In this document: piece by piece, positions 1 to 6,831 of the stretch | How the letters are laid out: each line of letters begins with the position of its first letter | Position numbering within the stretch: the stretch's first letter is position 1 | Source: Aequoribacter sp003520285 | GTDB taxonomy: Bacteria; Pseudomonadota; Gammaproteobacteria; Pseudomonadales; Halieaceae | NCBI GenBank assembly: GCA_963966765.1 | Contig: CAXAAR010000085.1 | Span: 1-9,142, forward strand | Direction of reading: 5' to 3' | Length of the DNA stretch: 9,142 bases | Program-made: the position numbers and the translations under genes | Notes under the pieces: model-generated | Database searches by the model: none | Told to the model about the DNA's origin: nothing | What the model saw: only the letters and a program-made list of their open reading frames with translations

Positions 1-50
1 GCATACGAGATACTGGTTGGTGACTGGAGTTCAGACGTGTGCTCTTCCGA
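1..50. other. Illumina TruSeq P7 adapter (not genomic)
   Basis: Positions 1-11 match the end of the Illumina P7 flow-cell sequence (GCATACGAGAT). Positions 12-19 (ACTGGTTG) fit an 8-base sample index. Positions 20-50 match the TruSeq read-2 adapter, starting GTGACTGGAGTTC and ending GCTCTTCCGA. The last bases expected of the adapter (TCT) are incomplete: CT follows at 51-52, so either a T was lost or the adapter was joined at base 50. This stretch is untrimmed sequencing adapter and should not be annotated as biology. Confidence 0.97.
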
Positions 51-1073
51 CTGTGCAATAGGCCCGATAGCCGCACCGGTCGCGTTAAGCAGCAACACAG
101 AGGTACCCACCAGCACAAACTCACCAGCCTCTGCCTGATCAATTACAGTCGCCAATGACAAGGCATAAATCGGCATGGACACAGCACCAAACAGAAAAAT
201 TGACACCAGTAAACTCGTTCGTGTGTCACCCATCGACACCACCAAGCTGGTCATAGCGCAGAGAATACTCAATGCAACCAGCACTCTGGAGCGACCAAAG
301 TAATCCGATAGCAAACCCACCGGATATTGTAACAGTGCGCCACCCATAATCGCCGCTGCAACAAACAGAGAAACATCTTCAAGCGAGCCCATCGTTCGCT
401 TCGCAAACACGGCTCCCAGTGCCCAAAAGCTGCCAGTCACAAGACCCGCCATTAGCGCCCCGGCAAACGCCACCTTCGACCGTTTGTATAAGAGTCCGAA
501 ACTTACGCGAGTGGGTACCATGGGTGCTGGAGCGAGTTGCCGGGTCAAGCCGACAGGGACAATCGCAAAACTCACCAGCATCGCCGCTAAAATAAAGGGG
601 GTTGCACTTTGAATCGAGAGTTGCGCTAACAGAAACTGACCGAGCGCCATGCTCAGCAAAGTAATCAGTGTGTAAGAGGCGAGCACTCGACCCCGTGTTG
701 CCTCGGTAGATTGATCATTCAACCAGCTCTCAATGATGGTGTACAAGCCACACATCATGAACCCAATCGCTGCGCGTGCCAAAGCCCACAGAGGCCACGC
801 CTCAACCAGTTGCATGCTCAGCAGCGCTGACACGATGATGGAGGTGAGTACAGCAAAGGCGCGAATATGGCCCACACGCCCGATCATCTGGGGTACGGTA
901 AAGCAACCGACGACAAATCCCAGAAAATAGGCCGATCCCGTGAATCCGATAATGGTATCAGACAGGCCTATCTGAGCTGCTTTCAAGGGTAATAAGGTGA
1001 TCTGGATACCATGCCCAGTCAGCAATAACGCACTTGCCAAGAGTAGCGAACTGAGAGTAAAAACGGTTTTCAT
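51..1073 (-). CDS. MFS transporter, YcaD-like (3' end cut off by adapter)
   Basis: About 341 codons are readable from ATG at 1073-1071 down to the adapter junction; the C-terminus is missing because the contig ends there. An AGGAG sits 3 bases before the ATG, a short but usable spacing. The product is strongly hydrophobic with repeated membrane segments, as expected of a 12-helix inner-membrane major facilitator. Two copies of the loop-2/3 motif are visible: around residues 56-71 (GCFTVPQMIGRVGHIR) and, in the second half, PVGLLSDYFGRSRV. The segment CGLYTIIESWLND near residue 108, followed by TRGRVLASY and LGQFLL, and late NATGAAIGPIA, resembles the YcaD group. The substrate cannot be read from sequence. 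The gene lies 271 bases downstream of rlmB on the same strand with hairpins between, so it is probably a separate unit. The MFS family is confident; the YcaD subgroup is inferred from remembered motifs. Confidence 0.88.
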
Positions 1074-1145
1074 TGGCTCCTATCGATCTCATGAATTGGG
1101 CGACAGGGTGGCTGCTGATCGGAGAATATCCGTGCCACAGTGACT

Positions 1146-1185
1146 CTCGCCAAAGTAAGGCGAGGGGTGCCGAGATGCACCCCTC
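1146..1185 (-). other. two overlapping hairpins between rlmB and the MFS gene
   Basis: A perfect 9-bp stem (GAGGGGTGC at 1162-1170, GCACCCCTC at 1177-1185, 6-base loop) overlaps a 6-bp stem (CTCGCC at 1146-1151, GGCGAG at 1159-1164). They share positions 1162-1164, so both cannot fully form at once. Placed after rlmB and before the MFS start, the stronger hairpin could end the rnr-rlmB transcript, or the pair could act as a leader switch. Neither is followed by a good T run (minus strand reads GCCTTACTTT), so an intrinsic terminator is only a possibility. Confidence 0.35.
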
Positions 1186-1344
1186 ATAAAACGCGCACAA
1201 TACGCTTTTATGAGACCCCGCGCGAACCCGAAAATCGGCAATTTTTACTATTCACTCAGTGCCAAACAGTCGAGCTGATGACGACGCTCTCGGACGACAT
1301 ACACTAAGCCAACAAGTGTGATGTACTGAACGCGAATACTCAGT

Positions 1345-2121
1345 CTAAACGGGCTTTACCAGGGATCTCTGCCGCACCACTTCAAACAAACTGACGCCAG
1401 TTGCCACCGACACATTCAAACTGGTCACAGCACCATTCATTGGCAACTTAACCAGTGCATCGCAGGTCTCTCGAGTCAAACGACGCAAACCGTCGCCCTC
1501 AGCCCCCATCACAAGAGCAACTGAACCTACAAGATCGAGCTCATACAAGGTCTGTTGCCCCTCGCCTGCGAGCCCATAGATCCAAACACCAGCAGCCTTC
1601 AGAGTCTCAAGAGAACGCGCTAGATTGGTGACCTTGACCACAGTGACCGTTTCGGCGGCGCCGCAGGCGACCTTCGCTACAGTCGGCGTGATATCTGCTG
1701 ATTTGTCTTTCGGAATCAACACCGCAGTAACACCAGCGGCATCGGCACTGCGAAGGCAGGCGCCCAGATTATGTGGATCCGTCACACTGTCCAACACCAA
1801 AAACAGATGCGGCTGGGGACTTTGAGCCAGTAACTCTGGCAAATCTGCTTCTACCCAGGCTCGACGATCTGGGGCACTCGCTGGTCTTGCGTGAAGCCAA
1901 GCCACAGCCCCTTGATGACGCCCAAGGTCAAGCTGCTTCAGCTTAGCTCGTTCCACTTTTTCGACCTCGACACCTTGATTTTTTGCCAAGGTAATCAGGC
2001 CTGCCAAACGCTGATCATCGCGACCAGCGGCCACCTGCAACACACGAATATCGCGCGGACGAATTTTGAGAGCACTTTCCACCGCGTGGATGCCAAACAG
2101 GACATCAGAGCGCTCACTCAT
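1345..2121 (-). CDS. rlmB: 23S rRNA (guanosine-2'-O-)-methyltransferase RlmB
   Basis: A SpoU/TrmH-class (SPOUT) methyltransferase of 258 residues, a normal length for RlmB. In E. coli RlmB methylates the ribose of G2251 in the peptidyl-transferase loop of 23S rRNA using SAM. The N-terminal part (FGIHAVESALK, residues 9-19) is the substrate-binding domain. The three knot motifs are all present: motif 1 at about 110-130 (DSVTDPHNLGACLRSADAAG), motif 2 at about 201-213 (VALVMGAEGDGLR) and motif 3 at about 226-247 (LPMNGAVTSLNVSVATG). Its ATG overlaps the rnr stop by four bases (ATGA), so the two genes are co-transcribed and probably translationally coupled. rlmB directly after rnr is the usual order in gammaproteobacteria. 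The common downstream neighbour rpsF is not here; an MFS gene follows instead. Confidence 0.96.
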   Translation of the reverse strand: MSERSDVLFGIHAVESALKIRPRDIRVLQVAAGRDDQRLAGLITLAKNQGVEVEKVERAKLKQLDLGRHQGAVAWLHARPASAPDRRAWVEADLPELLAQSPQPHLFLVLDSVTDPHNLGACLRSADAAGVTAVLIPKDKSADITPTVAKVACGAAETVTVVKVTNLARSLETLKAAGVWIYGLAGEGQQTLYELDLVGSVALVMGAEGDGLRRLTRETCDALVKLPMNGAVTSLNVSVATGVSLFEVVRQRSLVKPV

Positions 2122-4688
2122 CGCTTACGCCGCCCTGATTTACCGCCTTTGCGTCCGCCCGGACTTTTGGCTCCGCCCGCAGCTGGGCCGCGTTTGGCCT
2201 TGGGATCTCGCCCTTTGAGGTGTTTCAGAGACCGCCCCGTACCCGCAGGTCGATCTGGGATCGACGACTTCAATAGCTCTAAATCAATTCGCTTATCGTC
2301 TAAATCAACGCGCGCCACTTGAACAGTGACCTTGCCTCCCAAACGGAAAGTGCGGCCACTTCGCTCACCCACCAGCTGCTGATGCGCGGCATCGTAGCGG
2401 TAGTAGTCGCCCGGCAAAGAGCTGATATGAATCAAGCCTTCAATATACAGATCTCGGAGTTCTACGAAGAGTCCAAATCCAGTAACTGACGACACAATAC
2501 CGCTGAATACGTCACCAACTCGCTCCCGCAGATATTCGCATTTCAGCCACAGCTGCACATCTCGGGTAGCGTCATCAGCGCGACGCTCAGTCATCGAGCA
2601 ATGCTCACCAAAACCGGCCATTGCTTTGGCGTCGTATGGGAAAATTTTCTCTGCTGGAAGCGCGCCTGCCGACTCAACTCGCCTCAGGTGTTTCGGACTG
2701 GTGCCATTACGAAGCAAATGCCGAATGCCGCGATGCACCAACAAATCAGGATAGCGACGGATTGGCGAGGTAAAGTGGAGGTAGGCGGGATAATTGAGCC
2801 CGAAGTGTCCCTCGTTCTCGGGCTGATAAACAGCCTGACTTAGGGATCGCAGCAACATCGTTTGAATGACGCTCGCATCATCGCGCTCGCCGATCCGGTT
2901 TAACACTTCGTGGTAGTGCTCGGGCGTAGGCTTCTCACCCCCTCCAAGTTGCAGAAATAGCTCATCCAAAAACTGCCGCAAATTCGCTAAGCGCTCACCG
3001 CTCGGACCCTGATGAACTCGGTACAAAATAGGCAGCTTGTGTTCTTCAAAAAGATTGGCTGTTGCCACGTTAGCGGCCAACATACACTCTTCAATAATCT
3101 TATGCGCATCGTTGCGAACAATGGGAACGATGGCCTCGATCTTACGTTGCTGATCGAAAATAATGCGCGTTTCTACCGTTTCGAAATCGATCGCTTTACG
3201 CTCGTTTCGGGCCGTTCTCAGCACCTTATACAGTCGATGCAGTCGAGCGATATCGGCATGACGGGCTGGATCAACCGACTCGGACTCACCGTTGGCCAGT
3301 ACCTCGCCAACAGCGGTATACGTCAATCGAGCGTGCGAGTGAATGATCGCCTCATAAAACTCGAAATCTTTGATCTCGCCGGTTTTGGTGATCACCATCT
3401 CACACACCATGGCTAAGCGATCTACCTTTGGCTTCAGTGAGCACAGACCGTTTGACAGCGCCTCGGGTAACATCGGGACCACGCGTTCTGGAAAATACAC
3501 CGAGTTGCCGCGCTCAATCGCCTCAGAATCCAGTGGCGAACCGGGCTGCACATAATGAGAGACATCGGCAATAGCGACCCAAAGTGTGAATCCACCACCA
3601 CGCCGGGAGGCACAGTAAACCGCATCATCAAAATCTCGTGCGTCTTCGCCATCGATAGTTACGAAGGGTAATTGACGCAGATCGACTCGATCGCGCTTGT
3701 CACTCTCGAGCGGTTCATGCTCTAAGCGCCCCGCTTCATTGATAACCGCCTCTGGCCACTCGTGAGGAATATCATGCGAACGAATGGCCACTTCTATTTC
3801 AAGTCCGGGATCTAGATGATCGCCCAGCACTTCAATGATTCGACCTTTGGGGGCACGGCCCCTGTCGGGAAACTCGGTCACCTCGACAGTCACGATTTGA
3901 CCATGCTTTGCACCACCTTCAGAGCCCGGCGGCACGAGTACTTGGTGCGTAATACGGGCGTGATCAGGCACAACCAAACCAACACCGGAATCGGATTCAA
4001 AGCGCCCTACAATGGTTTGGCGTTTCCGTTTGAGTACCTCAACAATCTTACCCTCGGCGCGACCTTTACGATCGACACCGGTGATCATGGCCAGTACTTC
4101 ATCGCCGTCAAACACCTTATGCATTTGCCGAGCGGATAGGAACAAATCATCGTGCCCGCTATCGTCAATGGCTTTGGCAAATCCGTAGCCATCGCGATGA
4201 CCAATGATTCGACAACGCAGAAGGTGCATCTTTTCTACCACACCATAAGCACCTCTGCGGTTGACCATCACCTGCCCATCACGCTCCATGGCTCGCAAGC
4301 GACGATGCAAAGCTTCGAATTGATCGGGTAACTCGAGCCCAATCTGAGCTGCAATCTGCTGCGAGGTAAGAGGCTCAGACGCCTCACTCAACAGTGCCAG
4401 CAACGCTTCTCTTGAGTGAATCGGATTCTCGTACTTGCCGGCTTCACGCGTTGCGTGTGGATCGGCCGCAACCACCACGTTTTTAGCCTTGCGTTTCTTA
4501 GCGACAGGTTCAGTGTTAATGGCATCTTTAATGACGCGGGGACTTCCGTCTGGCGTTGGTTCCGATGAGATTTCAGGGGCTGCTGTACCAGCCAGAATTT
4601 CGTTGTCGGAGGGACGTTTCTTGCGTGACCGCGTGGTGCCTTTAGAGGGTAAGTCTGACTGCTCGGGTGGTGCTGATTTCTTTGGCAT
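2118..4688 (-). CDS. rnr: ribonuclease R (3'-5' exoribonuclease)
   Basis: An 856-residue RNase II/RNB-family processive exoribonuclease, which degrades structured RNA and takes part in rRNA and mRNA turnover. The ATG at 4688-4686 (MPKKSAPPEQ) is preferred over a reading frame open to 4826, because the upstream residues are not RNase R-like and run into transposase-remnant sequence; AAGGG lies 4 bases upstream. In order: a lysine-rich N-terminal extension (1-90), a winged-helix region (about 91-150), cold-shock domains (about 158-290), and an RNB domain with catalytic aspartates D346, D352, D354 and D355 in IDGEDARDFDDAV. TSPIRRYPDLLVHR lies near 640-653, an S1 domain at about 724-807, and a basic, Gly/Lys-rich tail ends RRKR. 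All four catalytic aspartates show the RNase II spacing, so it should be active. It overlaps rlmB by ATGA. Its native promoter must lie in the roughly 100 bases between the ATG and the IS91 remnant, or come from the remnant. Confidence 0.96.
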   Translation of the reverse strand: MPKKSAPPEQSDLPSKGTTRSRKKRPSDNEILAGTAAPEISSEPTPDGSPRVIKDAINTEPVAKKRKAKNVVVAADPHATREAGKYENPIHSREALLALLSEASEPLTSQQIAAQIGLELPDQFEALHRRLRAMERDGQVMVNRRGAYGVVEKMHLLRCRIIGHRDGYGFAKAIDDSGHDDLFLSARQMHKVFDGDEVLAMITGVDRKGRAEGKIVEVLKRKRQTIVGRFESDSGVGLVVPDHARITHQVLVPPGSEGGAKHGQIVTVEVTEFPDRGRAPKGRIIEVLGDHLDPGLEIEVAIRSHDIPHEWPEAVINEAGRLEHEPLESDKRDRVDLRQLPFVTIDGEDARDFDDAVYCASRRGGGFTLWVAIADVSHYVQPGSPLDSEAIERGNSVYFPERVVPMLPEALSNGLCSLKPKVDRLAMVCEMVITKTGEIKDFEFYEAIIHSHARLTYTAVGEVLANGESESVDPARHADIARLHRLYKVLRTARNERKAIDFETVETRIIFDQQRKIEAIVPIVRNDAHKIIEECMLAANVATANLFEEHKLPILYRVHQGPSGERLANLRQFLDELFLQLGGGEKPTPEHYHEVLNRIGERDDASVIQTMLLRSLSQAVYQPENEGHFGLNYPAYLHFTSPIRRYPDLLVHRGIRHLLRNGTSPKHLRRVESAGALPAEKIFPYDAKAMAGFGEHCSMTERRADDATRDVQLWLKCEYLRERVGDVFSGIVSSVTGFGLFVELRDLYIEGLIHISSLPGDYYRYDAAHQQLVGERSGRTFRLGGKVTVQVARVDLDDKRIDLELLKSSIPDRPAGTGRSLKHLKGRDPKAKRGPAAGGAKSPGGRKGGKSGRRKR

Positions 4689-4743
4689 AGTGCCCTTGAT
4701 GGTTGGAATATGCACACATGATACGCGTGCCACGTCAATAAGC

Positions 4744-5439
4744 CTAGCGTAGCGGTTTAATGGAATCGGACACCTCACCCTGCTTGCCGCAATGCTGACA
4801 ACACTCAAGATCGATATGGAACACACGTTTTAGAGCTTGCATCCAGGTTTGCTTGAAACGCAAGGTTTCCATATCCGGCAAGTCATGATTTTTGGGTACG
4901 GGCTTCTCACCTCCCTTGCCTCGTTTTGCCGGGGTAAGGTGACCTCGAAACTTGCTATTAGGTGCAAAGACGCCGTGGAATCTTGTTAAATTGATTCTGG
5001 GTTTGGGTACCAGCGATGCCAGCCTTGCCATAAAGTCCAGAGGTTCGAAAAACACATGCGTAGTACCATCACGATACGGGGTTTTCAGCTGATAACGCAC
5101 CTTGCCGTTAGAAGTGATTGAAAGACGCTGTTCGCTGACTCCCAGGCGCGTAATGTAACGACACAACCTTTCCAGCTTCTGCCGCTGATGGGCTTCTGCC
5201 ATCACACCAGCATGCAGGCTAAATCCGGCTGACTGACCAACTTATGAATATGACTGCTCAACATCAGGAGGCAATGTTTGCAGCCTGAAAACCTTCTGTC
5301 CTCGCTGTGAGCCAACTGCGATTCGGTAGGTAATGGAATGGCCGTGGAACTCGGTAAGCGAGTTTTCTTCTATGGCATCGGCATCGTACTGTGACATCTC
5401 GTTCGACGCATCCTCATAACGCGCTGTTGATTTGCTCAA
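4744..5439 (-). pseudogene. IS91-family transposase, C-terminal part, interrupted by TAA
   Basis: One reading frame runs from about 5439 to a TAG at 4744, interrupted by an in-frame TAA at 5244-5242. Upstream of the stop it reads FHGHSITYRIAVGSQ and GQKVFRLQTLP. Downstream it continues GFSLHAGVMAEAHQR, KLERLCRYITR, YQLKTPYRDGTTHVFFEPLD, MARLASLVPKPRINLTRFHG and VFAPNS. These are signature blocks of the Y2/IS91 transposase C-terminal half. It ends with WMQALKRVFHID and a Cys cluster (ECCQHCGK) that normally begins the last zinc-binding segment. After GK the sequence diverges and stops, so the C-terminus is truncated. The N-terminal catalytic region with the HUH motif and tyrosines is absent. 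The piece is therefore non-functional for two reasons: truncation at both ends and a nonsense codon. The split is a substitution-type stop, not a frameshift, because both halves share one frame. Confidence 0.9.
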
Positions 5440-5485
5440 CGAGAAGATGGAGATCGTCGCTTAAGCCAATTATTCGGGTCTTCAT
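5414..5485 (-). other. 23-codon fragment, broken cassette gene or transposase piece
   Basis: ATG at 5485-5483 opens 23 codons (MKTRIIGLSDDLHLLVEQIN and three more residues) to a TGA at 5416-5414; AGAGG lies 8 bases upstream. It begins just after the attC ending at 5528, where the first gene of the next cassette would be expected, and stops where IS91-like sequence in another frame begins. Two readings are possible: the 5' end of a cassette gene truncated by the IS91 remnant, or a frameshifted continuation of the IS91 transposase, whose middle region also has a DDL..LVEQI-like helix. I cannot decide between them. It is unlikely to be a working gene. Confidence 0.3.
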
Positions 5486-5527
5486 AGAAGCAGCCTCTGA
5501 AAGCCCAGTGCCCAGCCATGCGAAGAC

Positions 5528-5579
5528 ACATAACATCGCAATAACTGGCGCAGGCACGAAGTTGATTGCCATGTTAGAT
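5528..5579 (-). other. attC site of the BrnT/antitoxin cassette
   Basis: A 52-base imperfect inverted repeat directly after the antitoxin stop. In the minus direction it starts ATCTAAC (5579-5573) and ends GTTATGT (5534-5528). On the plus strand the arms pair as AACAT (5532-5536) with ATGTT (5571-5575), GCAAT (5538-5542) with ATTGC (5565-5569), and AACT (5543-5546) with AGTT (5560-5563). C5537 and C5570 face each other unpaired and G5564 is extrahelical. A stem broken by an extrahelical base on one arm is the hallmark of integron attC folding. The extra base lies in the arm expected for a minus-oriented cassette. Confidence 0.75.
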
Positions 5580-5581
5580 GC

Positions 5582-5758
5582 CTACTTTGTGCTGGATTTC
5601 TTCAGTTCAAGAAACTCTCGAAGCGCCTGGTTTACGGCTTCGTCGTCTGGAAAAGATTTTCTGAGTTCTGGATCAAGTAGCACTACGTTAGTTCCTAGTT
5701 CGTAGAGATTGGCATATTTACCACGTGTGCCTTTACTGAAATCGTATTCGTCTTTCAT
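5582..5758 (-). CDS. antitoxin of the BrnT-type toxin-antitoxin pair
   Basis: A 58-residue protein starting MKDEYDFSKGTRGKY, with an acidic/hydrophobic C-terminal half (VVLLDPELRKSFPDDEAVNQ). Small proteins with this YDFSKG..RGKY opening and a (V/L)LDP..FPD..(S/A)VN.AL core commonly follow BrnT toxins and act as DNA-binding antitoxins. It starts 3 bases after the brnT stop. Its own Shine-Dalgarno (AGGAG, 8 bases before the ATG) lies inside the end of brnT, which suits tight co-expression and possible autoregulation of the operon. The stop TAG lies 2 bases from the attC core. The ORF is short and easily missed. It could be called BrnA in a broad sense, but the sequence is not classical BrnA, so no symbol is given. 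Confidence 0.82.
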   Translation of the reverse strand: MKDEYDFSKGTRGKYANLYELGTNVVLLDPELRKSFPDDEAVNQALREFLELKKSSTK

Positions 5759-5761
5759 AGG

Positions 5762-6043
5762 TTAGACTCCTGACTCGTAGTCAGTCCGCTCTCGGCGAGT
5801 GGCTTCTCGCGCACTGATAATTCTGATTCTACCACTCCGATCCGTATGGCACGCAACAACCAGCCGTTGTTTGGTAGAAGCCCCTAGAATCAAGAACCTT
5901 GCTTCGCCCTCTGAGTGCTCGGGATCTGTAATTGTGAGGGAAAAAGGATCGCCGAAGACGGATTGAGCTTCATGGAATGAAACTCCGTGTTTGCGAAAGT
6001 TCGCGGCTTCTTTCTCCGGGTCCCACTCAAACTCCATAGGCAT
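5762..6043 (-). CDS. brnT: BrnT family type II toxin
   Basis: 93 residues, a full-length BrnT (RelE-like ribonuclease fold, inhibits translation by cutting RNA). Visible signatures are FEWDPEKEAANFRKHGVSF at residues 4-22, then EAQSVFGDP, then TDPEHSEGEARF, and the C-terminal basic block RIRIISAREATRRERTDYE. The first ATG (6043-6041) overlaps the attC core GTTAGAT, so its leader is supplied entirely by the upstream attC and cassette. A second ATG two codons later (MEFEW) is an alternative start. No good Shine-Dalgarno is seen before either. Toxin first and antitoxin second is the standard BrnT/BrnA order. The pair forms a complete cassette bounded by GTTAGAT at its start and ATCTAAC at its end. 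Confidence 0.92.
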   Translation of the reverse strand: MPMEFEWDPEKEAANFRKHGVSFHEAQSVFGDPFSLTITDPEHSEGEARFLILGASTKQRLVVACHTDRSGRIRIISAREATRRERTDYESGV

Positions 6044-6140
6044 CTAACACCAAGTTAAGCTGCCAGGACGTTCTGGCGCGGAGCTTGCGAATGCAAGCGG
6101 AGTGACAGGTTGCCTGGTCAGCTTCAACTTCATGTTATGT
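6042..6140 (-). other. attC site of the secreted-protein cassette
   Basis: A 99-base imperfect palindrome. In the minus direction it opens ACATAAC (6140-6134) and closes GTTAGAT (6048-6042). Plus-strand arms: AAGTT (6052-6056) pairs with AACTT (6126-6130), AAGCTG (6057-6062) with CAGCTT (6119-6124), and CCAGG (6063-6067) with CCTGG (6113-6117). T6118 and C6125 are left as two extrahelical bases on one arm. A perfect 6-bp hairpin (6083-6088 with 6093-6098) sits in the variable tip. Two single-base bulges on the same arm fit the attC model closely and give a minus orientation, matching the gene it follows. Confidence 0.88.
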
Positions 6141-6611
6141 GTCGCTCTCGAGCCACTCACTTTTCAGATCTCCGCATTCCACTACCAAATAGTTTGTAAA
6201 CTTCCACTCACCTTCGCTGGACTTCGCTGCAATATAACCGTCACAAGTCATGAAAACAGAGCCATCGAAATTTGTATTCTTCCATTTAGCGAATATCAAA
6301 ACAGTGTACTGGCTCAGTTCGGATACCTTCAGAGCCTCGATTGAGCTACCCTTTAGGTTAGGGAAAGAGTCGATGAACGATTGCCAGTAGCTCGCTGAGT
6401 TCTCGCCTTCAACGATTCCGCCTTCACGCAGATGCACTGTGAATCCGTGCCTGTAGTACTTAGGTATAGCTTCTGCTTGGAAGTTATTGCGGGATAACCA
6501 TTGCGCACCGTAATCATTGCGATACCAATCTGTCGCCTGTTCCAGGGACGTAGCGGCGACATTTGGACTCAACGCAGAGGCTATTGCGATAAGAAGAATC
6601 CCAAGTTTCAT
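6135..6611 (-). CDS. small secreted protein of unknown function (cassette gene)
   Basis: 158 residues from ATG 6611-6609 (MKLGILLIAIASALSPNVAA). The opening is a clear signal peptide: one lysine, a hydrophobic stretch, then a likely cut after NVAA or ATS, so the mature protein is probably periplasmic or extracellular. I chose this start over an upstream in-frame ATG at 6722 because that extension would run through the preceding attC-like site and hide the signal peptide. The mature part has aromatic-rich segments (ATDWYRNDYGAQW, ASYWQSFIDSFPN, VLIFAKWKNTN) and two cysteines (in MTCDGY and VECGD) that could form a disulphide. Helix-then-sheet spacing and size are compatible with an NTF2/SnoaL-like fold, but this is a guess. 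The stop TAA lies inside the attC core ACATAAC. No catalytic motif was recognised. Confidence 0.75.
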   Translation of the reverse strand: MKLGILLIAIASALSPNVAATSLEQATDWYRNDYGAQWLSRNNFQAEAIPKYYRHGFTVHLREGGIVEGENSASYWQSFIDSFPNLKGSSIEALKVSELSQYTVLIFAKWKNTNFDGSVFMTCDGYIAAKSSEGEWKFTNYLVVECGDLKSEWLESDT

Positions 6612-6635
6612 CTGATGCCCGCCGAGGACCAAGAC

Positions 6636-6708
6636 ACATAACGCCGCCAACACGTGCAGCCTTGTAGTGAAGGCGAAGCCGCAACGAAAAAGGTGTCGCT
6701 GTGCTTGG
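6636..6708 (-). other. degenerate attC-like site
   Basis: In the minus direction it ends GGCGGCGTTATGT (6648-6636), a good attC 3' core that matches the start expected of the secreted-protein cassette. Part of the stem is readable: CCAA (6647-6650) pairs with TTGG (6705-6708) and CAC (6651-6653) with GTG (6701-6703), leaving C6704 extrahelical. The opposite core (an AAC end) is missing; AGTATAATAAAC stands in its place. The site is therefore intact on the side of 6611 and broken on the side of the plus-strand gene, suggesting a rearrangement near 6700. Confidence 0.5.
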
Positions 6709-6831
6709 AGTATAATAAACATAAACCGCCTATTCTGAAAATGCCAGCTGATCCTGCATAGTCAAAAACCACTGAAAAATCCTCCATCCACATCACTACC
6801 CTCTTATCTATCGACAAAAAAAGGAACAGGA

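Larger units (their letters stand above)
4744..5485 (-). mobile_element. IS91-family element remnant
   Basis: The decayed 3' part of an IS91-like rolling-circle element, inferred from the transposase pseudogene it carries. Only the C-terminal half of the transposase survives. On the rnr side transposase similarity stops near 4785. On the cassette side the recognisable part stops near 5440, and a possible extension runs to 5485 in another frame. No terminal oriIS or terIS sequences could be recognised. It lies between core genes and the cassette region, so it may have been involved in joining the two. Confidence 0.7.

Noticed and set aside
1891..2322. Plus-strand frame of 143 codons across the rnr-rlmB junction
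   Set aside because: Antisense to two well-supported genes, with no ribosome-binding site or recognisable domain.
4689..4790. A tRNA-Leu gene upstream of rnr, as in many gammaproteobacteria
   Set aside because: No acceptor stem, anticodon arm or clear T arm could be assembled; TCCGATTCC alone is not enough.
4688..4826. Upstream extension of rnr to 4826
   Set aside because: The extra 46 residues do not resemble RNase R and overlap the IS91 transposase end in another frame; ATG 4688 has a Shine-Dalgarno and a typical lysine-rich start.
5391..5705. Plus-strand reading frame of 104 codons
   Set aside because: It overlaps, on the opposite strand, the antitoxin gene, its attC and part of the IS91 remnant, and resembles no family.
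6711..6716. TATAAT as a promoter for the plus-strand gene
   Set aside because: A perfect -10 match, but no -35 at 16-18 bases, and it lies in the degenerate attC flank; noted only in the gene entry.
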